Of a stretch of 64,000 nt of DNA, positions 1 to 10,200 are shown piece after piece. Positions within the stretch are counted from its first letter, which is position 1. Every line of letters begins with the position of its first letter. The notes beneath the pieces are model-generated. The model was given only the letters and a program-made list of their open reading frames with translations. It was not told where the DNA came from and made no database searches. A program made the translations under genes and the position numbers. The DNA is taken from contig OZ025248.1 of assembly GCA_964019135.1 (NCBI GenBank), forward strand, positions 47,113,670 to 47,177,669, read 5' to 3'. This stretch comes from Arenicola marina. Taxonomy: Eukaryota > Annelida > Polychaeta > Arenicolidae.

Positions 1-960
1 GCTATCGGAGCGGCCCTCGTTTACCCCGGATAAGAATAACAAAAACTTCGGAAGGAACCGGTCGCCGGCAGACAGATGACAAAAGGAACGCCGCACAAGG
101 TCAAGAATAATGGATCGAGTGAATAGGAAGCTCCCTATTGCAAAGCGTTCTATACAAGCGACACCGACTAGAGGAGCGGCTGGAAACATAAGAATACGAC
201 ATCCTGAAGTATAAATACCAACCCGGTACAGCAGTAACTGACACAGGACTGAATATACACTGCTATTCGATTCCTCGTCTCAGTGTACATTACTAGACAT
301 AAATCTACAATATGTTGAAGAGGTGTTTTTCTAAAAGCCACGAATACGTCCATGGCGCATAGGTTGATCGCACAGTCCAGAGGAAATTATCTATTATAAT
401 GAGGCATTCCAATAGTCACAAGTAAACACACTGGTGCACTAATCGAAGGAAGCGCATTGTCTGGTGAGCCGGAACAGTTGTTAAAGATTTCTTGATGTCC
501 TTTTGGAAATTTATTAGCAGTGATACTAGTCTACCGGCTAAGTCGCAAAAGGAGGCTTAATGTTGAGTTGGCAGAACCCCCCCCCCCCCCCCATCTTCCC
601 CGTCCGAAAAATGTGCCTTTGTTAAATATGAAATTTTCCTGAATCCGAATCTACTCGGTACCAAGCTAAGGAAGTTTCCAAAAATAGCAAGTAACTCACC
701 CCATGTTGACCGAACGGTATAATTCAGAATATATAGTAGTCCACGAGGCAGACACCGAGAATTTGAGATTGACTACCAAATCGAGGGACAAGACGCTACT
801 GTTTTTTTTTAGATTGCTTGACGTGTCGAAAGTTGAGCTAATATATAGCTAAATACTTCTTTGGTCGCCATGTTAAAAATGGCCTCCAAATTCTATAAAA
901 AAAGGAATAACTTTTTGTTAAATAAGAAATTGTCAGTATATATACTGCACATTGATTCAA
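1..960. other. Gene-less left flank
   Basis: I see no supported gene, RNA or mobile element here. There is a poly-C run near 580-592, and the sequence is otherwise unique-looking and AT-moderate. A 61-codon minus-strand open frame at 168-353 has no recognisable domain and no clear splice context, so it is not called. The region borders the 21-bp array that starts at about 961. Confidence 0.5.
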
Positions 961-3900
961 ATACCACGATAGGCCATAGGAATACCACGGTAGGCCACAG
1001 GGATACCACGATAGGCCATAGGGATACCACGATAGACCACAGGGATACCACGATAGGCCATAGGGATACCACGATAGGCCATAGGGATACCACGATAGGC
1101 CATAGGGATACCACGATAGGCCATAGGGATACCACGATAGGCCATAGGGATACCACGATAGGCCATAGGGATACCACGATAGACCATAGGGATACCACGA
1201 TAGACCACAGGGATACCACGATAGGCCATAGGGATACCACGATAGGCCATAGGGATACCACGATAGGCCATAGGGATACCACGATAGACCACAGGGATAC
1301 CACGATAGACCACAGGGATACCACGATAGGCCACAGGGATACCACGATAGGCCACAGGGTTACCACGATAGGCCATAGGGATACCACGATAGGCCATAGG
1401 GATACCACGATAGACCACAGGGATACCACGATAGACCACAGGGATACCACGATAAGCCACAGGGATACCACGATAGACCACAGGGATACCACGATAGACC
1501 ATAGGGATACCACGATAGACCACAGGGATACCACGATAGGCCATAGGGATACCACGATAGGCCATAAGGATACCACGATAGGCCATAGGGATACCACGAT
1601 AGACCACAGGGATACCACGATAGACCACAGGGATACCACGATAGGCCACAGGGGTACCACGATAGACCACAGGGTTACCACGATAGGCCATAGGGATACC
1701 ACGATAGGCCATAGGGATACCACGATAGACCACAGGGATACCACGATAGACCACAGGGATACCACGATAGACCACAGGGATACCACGATAGGCCATAGGG
1801 ATACCACGATAGACCACAGGGATACCACGATAGGCCATAGGGATACCACGATAGGCCATAGGGATACCACGATAGACCACAGGGATACCACGATAGACCA
1901 CAGGGATACCACGATAGGCCACAGGGATACCACGATAGACCACAGGGTTACCACGATAGACCACAGGGATACCACGATAGACCACAGGGATACCACGATA
2001 GACCACAGGGATACCACGATAGACCACAGGGATACCACGATAGACCACAGGGATACCACGATAGACCACAGGGATACCACGATAGACCACAGGGATACCA
2101 CGATAGACCACAGGGCCACAGGGATACCACGATAGGCCACCTGGATACCACGATAGGCCACAGGGATACCACGATAGACCACAGGGTTACCACGATAGAC
2201 CACAGGGATACCACGATAGGCCACAGGGATACCACAATAGACCACAGGGATACCACGATAGACCACAGGGATACCACGATAGACCACAGGGATACCACGA
2301 TAGACTACAGGGCCACATGGATACCATGATAGGCCACAGGGATACCACGATAGACCACGGGGATACCACGATAGACTACAGGGCCACATGGATACCATGA
2401 TAGGCCACCTGGATACCACGATAGGCCACAGGGATACCACGATAGGCCACAGGGATACCACGATAGACCACAGGGATACCACGATAGACCACAGGGATAC
2501 CACGATAGACCACAGGGATACCACGATAGACTACAGGGCCACATGGATACCATGATAGGCCACCTGGATACCACGATAGACCACGGGGATACCACGATAG
2601 ACTACAGGGCCACATGGATACCATGATAGGCCACCTGGATACCACGATAGGCCACAGGGATACCACGATAGACCACAGGGATACCACGATAGACCACAGG
2701 GATACCACGATAGACCACAGGGATACCACGATAGACCACAGGGATACCACGATAGGCCACAGGGATACCACGATAGGCCACAGGGATACCACGATAGACC
2801 ACAGGGATACCACGATAGACCACAGGGATACCACGATAGACCACAGGGATACCACGATAGGCCACAGGGATACCACGATAGGCCACAGGGATACCACGAT
2901 AGACCACAGGGATACCACGATAGGCCATAGGGATACCACGATAGGCCACCTAGATACCACGATAGGCCACAGGGATACCACGATAGACCACAGGGATACC
3001 ACGATAGACCACAGGGATACCACGATAGACCACAGGGATACCACGATAGGCCACAGGGATACCACGATAGGCCATAGGGATACCACGATAGGCCACAGGG
3101 ATACCACGATAGACCACAGGGATACCACGATAGACCACAGGGATACCACGATAGACCACAGGGATACCACGATAGACCACAGGGATACCACGATAGGCCA
3201 CAGGGATACCACGATAGACCACAGGGATACCACGATAGACCACAGGGATACCACGATAGACCACAGGGATACCACGATAGGCCACAGGGATACCACGATA
3301 GACCACAGGGATACCACGATAGACCACAGGGATACCACGATAGACCACAGGGATACCACGATAGGCCACAGGGATACCACGATAGACCACAGGGATACCA
3401 CGATAGACCACAGGGATACCACGATAGACCACAGGGTTACCACGATAGACCACGGGGATACCACGATAGACCACAGGGAAACCACGATAGGCCACAGGGA
3501 TACCACGATAGACCACAGGGATACCACGATAGACCACAGGGATACCACGATAGACCACAGGGATACCACGATAGACCACAGGGATACCACGATAGACCAC
3601 AGGGTTACCACGATAGACCACAGGGATACCACGATAGGCCACAGGGATACCACGATAGACCACAGGGATACCACGATAGACCACAGGGATACCACGATAG
3701 ACCACAGGGATACCACGATAGGCCACAGGGATACCACGATAGACCACAGGGATACCACGATAGACCACAGGGATACCACGATAGACCACAGGGTTACCAC
3801 GATAGACCACAGGGATACCACGATAGGCCACAGGGATACCACGATAGACCACAGGGATACCACGATAGACCACACGGATACCACGATAGACCACAGGGAT

Positions 3901-6715
3901 ACCACGATAGACCACAGGGATACCACGATAGACCACAGGGTTACCACGATAGACCACAGGGCCACATGGATACCATGATAGGCCTCAGGGATACCACGAT
4001 AGGCCACAGGGATACCACGATAGACCACAGGGATACCACGATAGGCCACAGGGATACCACGATAGACCACAGGGATACCACGATAGACCACGGGGCCACA
4101 GGGATACCATGATAGGCCTCAGGGATACCACGATAGGCCTCAGGGATACCACGATAGACCACAGGGATACCACGATAGACCATAGGGATACCACGATAGA
4201 CCATAGGGATACCACGATAGGCCACAGGGATACCACGATAGACCACAGGGATACCACGATAGACCACGGGGCCACAGGGATACCACGATAGACCACAGGG
4301 CCACATGGATACCATGATAGGCCACAGGGATACCACCGTGACGATAGACCACAGGGATACCACGATAAACCACAGGGATACCACGATAAACCACAGGGAT
4401 ACCACGATAGACCACAGGGCCACATGGATACCATGATAGGCCACAGGGATACCACCGTGACGATAGACCACAGGGATACCACGATAGACCACAGGGATAC
4501 CACGATAAACCACAGGGATACCACGATAGACCACAGGGCCACATGGATACCATGATAGGCCACAGGGATACCACGATAGGCCACAGGGATACCACGATAG
4601 ACCACAGGGATACCATGATAGACCACAGGGATACCACGAGAGACCACAGGGCCACATGGATACCATGATAGGCCACAGGGATACCCCGATAGACCACAGG
4701 GATACCATGATAGACCACAGGGCCACATGGATACCATGATAGGCCACAGGGATACCACGATAGACCACAGGGATACCACGATAAACCACAGGGCCACATG
4801 GATACCACGATAGGCCACAGGGATACCACCGTGACGATAGACCACAGGGGTACCATGATAGACCACAGGGATACCACGATAGACCACAGGGATACCATGA
4901 TAGACCACAGGGATACCACGATAGACCACAGGGTTACCACGATAGACCACGGGGATACCACGATAGACCACAGGGAAACCACGATAGGCCACAGGGATAC
5001 CACGATAGACCACAGGGATACCACGATAGACCACAGGGATACCACGATAGACCACAGGGATACCACGATAGACCACAGGGTTACCACGATAGACCACAGG
5101 GATACCACGATAGGCCACAGGGATACCACGATAGACCACAGGGATACCACGATAGACCACAGGGATACCACGATAGACCACAGGGATACCACGATAGACC
5201 ACAGGGATACCACGATAGGCCACAGGGATACTACGATAGACCACAGGGATACCACGATAGACCACAGGGATACCACGATAGACCACAGGGTTACCACGAT
5301 AGACCACAGGGATACCACGATAGGCCACAGGGATACCACGATAGGCCACAGGGATACCACGATAGACCACAGGGATACCACGATAGACCACAGGGATACC
5401 ACGATAGACCACAGGGATACCACGATAGACCACAGGGATACCACGATAGACCACAGGGTTACCACGATAGACCACAGGGCCACATGGATACCATGATAGG
5501 CCTCAGGGATACCACGATAGGCCACAGGGATACCACGATAGACCACAGGGATACCACGATAGGCCACAGGGATACCACGATAGACCACAGGGATACCACG
5601 ATAGACCACGGGGCCACAGGGATACCATGATAGGCCTCAGGGATACCACGATAGGCCTCAGGGATACCACGATAGACCACAGGGATACCACGATAGACCA
5701 TAGGGATACCACGATAGACCATAGGGATACCACGATAGGCCACAGGGATACCACGATAGACCACAGGGATACCACGATAGACCACGGGGCCACAGGGATA
5801 CCACGATAGACCACAGGGCCACATGGATACCATGATAGGCCACAGGGATACCACCGTGACGATAGACCACAGGGATACCACGATAAACCACAGGGATACC
5901 ACGATAAACCACAGGGATACCACGATAGACCACAGGGCCACATGGATACCATGATAGGCCACAGGGATACCACCGTGACGATAGACCACAGGGATACCAC
6001 GATAGACCACAGGGATACCACGATAAACCACAGGGATACCACGATAGACCACAGGGCCACATGGATACCATGATAGGCCACAGGGATACCACGATAGGCC
6101 ACAGGGATACCACGATAGACCACAGGGATACCATGATAGACCACAGGGATACCACGAGAGACCACAGGGCCACATGGATACCATGATAGGCCACAGGGAT
6201 ACCCCGATAGACCACAGGGATACCATGATAGACCACAGGGCCACATGGATACCATGATAGGCCACAGGGATACCACGATAGACCACAGGGATACCACGAT
6301 AAACCACAGGGCCACATGGATACCACGATAGGCCACAGGGATACCACCGTGACGATAGACCACAGGGGTACCATGATAGACCACAGGGATACCACGATAG
6401 ACCACAGGGATACCATGATAGACCACAGGGATACCACGATAGACCACAGGGATACCATGATAGACCACAGGGATACCACGATAGACCACAGGGATACCAC
6501 GATAGACCACAGGGATACCACGATAGACCACAGGGATACCACGATAGGCCACAGGGATACCACGATAGACCACAGGGCCACATGGATACCATGATAGGCC
6601 ACAGGGATACCACGATAGACCACAGGGATACCACGATAGACCACAGGGATACCACGATAGACTATAGGGCCACAGGGATACCACAATAGGCCACAGGAAT
6701 ACCAAGATAGGCCAA
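961..6715. repeat. 21-bp minisatellite/satellite array (about 5.7 kb)
   Basis: The unit is 21 bp (gataccacgataggccayag, then g), repeated about 270 times. Two variable sites recur: gacc versus ggcc, and catagg versus cacagg. From about 2,100 onward, irregular units (gggccacatgg, accaccgtgacg, taccatgatagg) break the strict period. Because 21 is a multiple of three and the unit has few stops, long open frames exist on both strands with a 7-residue period. These are a by-product of the repeat and not genes. The array lies 3' of the YccV-domain gene, either in a terminal intron or beyond its end. Confidence 0.95.
3434..6450. repeat. Higher-order duplication of about 1,518 bp inside the 21-bp array
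   Basis: Irregular landmarks recur at a fixed offset of 1,518 bp. The ggcctcaggg pair near 3,981 and 4,132 recurs near 5,499 and 5,650. The gccacatgga at 3,961 recurs at 5,479. The accaccgtgacg block near 4,821 recurs near 6,339. At the left edge (gggttacc at 3,434 and 4,931) the offset is 1,497, one 21-bp unit less. This is a block duplication of about 72 units, which implies unequal exchange or replication slippage over more than 1 kb. Confidence 0.85.
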
Positions 6716-7089
6716 TTGTTTCCGCATAAGCACAATACCGAATACGACTTTTAGTGAAAAATTGTTAGGTCATCGGGATGGGCACATTGAAGCAACTGAC
6801 AAGCTGAAGCGCGCGAATCGGCCATCTTTGGGATGTAATGTTTTAACTGGACCGCCAGAACCTCTTGGGGGTAAAATATATAAATAACAAAATCGTAAGC
6901 TGTCATTTAAAACATTATTTACTGAAATCAACACATTTTTCCATGTTAGCTTTATGACCACAATCTCCGCACTCGATAGTCGCTAGGGAGGAAACACAAA
7001 CCGAGGTGTGACACGCGCACCCAGCCAAGCGACAGATAGTTCAGGAATGTGCAAATCATGCATTCCAAGCACACGCGTCTCGGACAAAC
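6716..7089. other. Spacer between array and YccV-domain exons
   Basis: There is no supported feature here. On the minus strand, an acceptor-like stretch near 6,868 (ttttacccccaagag) opens a phase-0 frame of about 36 codons ending near 6,757. It could be a terminal exon of the YccV-domain gene, but it does not resemble the usual C-terminal tail of that family, so it is recorded only as a possibility. Confidence 0.3.
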
Positions 7090-7200
7090 CTTGGCGCTAA
7101 CGTTGATTTCTACATTCTCCTCCGCCACATAAGTCTGTTGCGGGGACGGTCTATCCCGCGTGTCTACAAGAACTGCATAATTGGGCTTTTGTCTCCAGTG
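7090..7200 (-). CDS. Alternative YccV exon B (111 bp)
   Basis: Phase 0 to phase 0, 37 codons, acceptor tttctccgcacag, donor gtttgt (weaker than exon A's). It encodes HWRQKPNYAVLVDTR, then TYVAEENVEINVSAK. Conserved HW, PNY, VLVDTR, TYV and EEN positions match exon A. Divergence is concentrated in the last eight residues, where A is acidic and B is not. Confidence 0.8.
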
Positions 7201-10200
7201 CTGTGCGGAGAAAGAGGGACGGGGCAATAGAAAGGCACCACGCACCACGTCATTGTGCTGCTCACTCACAAGTCAAACCCAGCACCAGTGCCAGAAACAA
7301 GACGCGCATTTGGTCAGTTGATTATTTGACAAGTAATATCTGAGTTCTTGCTGAAAAGAACGATTGACATTTTGGGTGGGCCGTACGTATGTATTCCACG
7401 GCGTTATTGTTACATCAAAAGTCAGTTTATACTCAATAAGAGCAAACATTGTGACCAAAGCGATTCTCGATTCCTCAGTTTTAACTATCGATCACACTCC
7501 AAACGAAACCAAGACGGAAGACCATATAACATAATATTAGAATTAGAACTTTCTTGCAAATCGCTGAAAAATCATGACAAATCAGAAATAAGAAAACAAA
7601 TACCGTATGCCATCTTAGTTCCGTCATGTATATATATATAGGAGTAATATAGTTGTTTAACCCAGGGATTGGAGACTGCTGGGGTCGTCCAGATGGGGGT
7701 GTGGGTGAGGGGGGGGGGCTGAAAAAGACTGACTTAAGTACACACATCACATAGCGGCTACACGCGGTGTACTCACGCTCTCCTCCTCTACTACAAGGAG
7801 GTTCTCCTCGGGTACATACGTCGACTGCGGCTCAGCACGGTATCGAGTGTCCACGAGAACTGAGTAATTAGGTTGTAGCTTCCAGTGCTACGCCCAATGA
7901 ATAATATTAATCTATTAACGAAGGCTAAAGTGCCGAATGTCATGTCATGACTGAATGGTAGCCACACAGGAGGAAGGAGCCACGCCACACAGATACAATC
8001 ACCAGGCTGTGCACGGCATCGAGGCGCAAATGGCAATTAATAACAACAAAAACCGAAAAAAGGCGTCAGGAAATGGTATAGGATGTCAACTGAATATACG
8101 TAAAAGATTATTGAAATCCGTTATCAACTACAATGACAATGGCGATTGAATAGCGTGGAACAGACAAATAATCACCATAATCATAAGGCCTTTCACCTGT
8201 ACGGTTTTGTTGGAATGAGCAAGTGAAAACAAAAACCAGCCACCCGCTGACAGGTTGCCGCCTACCACGTACACAGGGCGGGATACGTATGGGCACTACA
8301 GGTTTGAGGTAATGCCAGATGTGTCGTACTACATAAGAAACAAATTCCATAAGAAACAAATAGTCTACTTTTCAAGCTCGTCGTCTGACTGAGGCCTTTT
8401 CACACTCAGCTCGTCATAAAATAAAAAGGCACTTAAAGCGAGTTAACTTAGTAGAGAATAGCAGGGAAGCAATATGAAGTGATCAATATAAAAACTGCGA
8501 CAGATCTGGCATTGCATCAAACCTGGAGAGCAGATACGTACGGCTGCCGTTCCTAGTGGGGTGGCCTTCGAACTGCACACATATGTCCACAAGTAACGCG
8601 GATTTGGTTGTTCATGAGATATTTAGTGAAACGAACAGTGACTTAATCGATTAGGGGGCCCAGTTACGTAGACGTGACGTCGATGTCACGTGTCGATGAA
8701 GTGGTGAAGGCACAATGCCACCTGGCCGCACACGAGAAGCCAGTTCCTTGGGCCAACTACGATGTGTCTGCTGGCCCAAGGTGTGGGAATGGCAACCTGT
8801 CATAAGTGACGCCAACACGAAAGAAAAAGGTAGTCACGCAAAGGGTCAGATGTAAGGAGAGAGGGGTCATGTGTAGGGGACAGATGTAAGGAGAGGGGGG
8901 TCATGTGTAGGGGACAGATGTAAGGAGAGGGGGGTCATGTGTAGGGGACAGATGTAAGGAGAGGGGAGTCCTGTGTAGGGAACAGGAGTAAGGAGAGAGG
9001 GGTCATGTGTAGGGGACAGATGTAAGGAGAGGGGAGTCCTGTGCAGGGGACAGATGTAAGGAGAGGGGAGTCCTGTGTAGGGGACAGATGTAAGGAGAGG
9101 GGAGTCCTGTGCAGGGGACAGATGTAAGGAGAGGGGAGTCCTGTGTAGGGGACAGATGTAAGGAGAGGGGAGTCCTGTGCAGGGGACAGATGTAAGGAGA
9201 GGGGAGTCCTGTGTAGGGGACAGATGTAAGGAGAGGGGAGTCCTGTGCAGGGGACAGATGTAAGGAGAGGGAAGTCATGTGTAGGGAACAGATGTAAGGA
9301 GAGAGGGGTCATGTGTAGGGGACAGATGTAAGGAGAGGGGAGTCCTGTGCAGGGGACAGATGTAAGGAGAGGGGAGTCCTGTGTAGGGGACAGATGTAAG
9401 GAGAGGGGAGTCCTGTGCAGGGGACAGATGTAAGGAGAGGGGAGTCCTGTGTAGGAGACAGATGTAAGGAGAGGGGAGTCAGATGTAGGGGACAGATGTA
9501 AGGAGAGGGGAGTCCTGTGAAGGGGACAGATGTAAGGAGAGGGGGGTCATTTGTAAGAGACAGATGTAACGAGACGAGGATCACGTGTAGGGGACAGATG
9601 TAACGAGACGAGGAACATGTGTAGGGGACAGATGTAAGGAGAAAAGCGTCACGTAAAGGGTCAGATGTAAGGAGAGGGGAGTCATTTGTAAGAGACAAAT
9701 GTAACGAGACGAGGATCACGTGTAGGGGACAGATGTAACGAGACGAGGAACATGTGTAGGGGACAGATGTTAGGAGAAGGGAGTCACGTGTAGGGGACAG
9801 ACGTAAGGAGAGGGGGGGTCATGTGCAGGGTCAGATGTAAGGGAATCGTGTGAAAGAGATCCGAGTTACGGTTTATGGACCCAAAATGGAAGTTTCATGA
9901 CAGAAATCGATAAAAATCCTTCAAAACTGTCACACATAAAAGTCCTATGCGAAACAGGTCTTTTTTAATTTCCTACATAGACAACTATAGTAATACATGC
10001 ACAACAATACGCCGCATCTGATAAGAATCTTACCGGCTTGTCAGGCGGGTGCATTTCATTCAGCCATGATGCCGGAGCCTGGAAGTGGATACCAATATCA
10101 TCCAGTTGTTTTGTTTTAAATTGAAACGCTGTGTATCGCACGTGTCTTTAGAGAGCAAGGAAATTTCAAACAAAGAAATTAATAGCGCAAATCCCGATTG

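Noticed and set aside
168-353. Small minus-strand open frame near the left edge
   Set aside because: It has no domain, no splice context and no conservation evidence. The length is within chance for AT-moderate DNA.
861-6735. Very long open frames on both strands across the 21-bp array
   Set aside because: They are a consequence of a stop-poor repeat whose length is a multiple of three. Overlapping frames on both strands encode only 7-residue periods with no signal peptide, domain or unique ends.
6757-6866. Terminal exon of the YccV-domain gene
   Set aside because: The phase is right, but the translated tail does not show the HP/YF/YPxD pattern expected at the end of this family.
8935-9719. 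Minus-strand open frames in the 34-bp array, and the plus-strand frame at 10,504-10,752 in the 50-bp array
   Set aside because: Pure tandem-repeat translations lying in introns of the YccV-domain gene.
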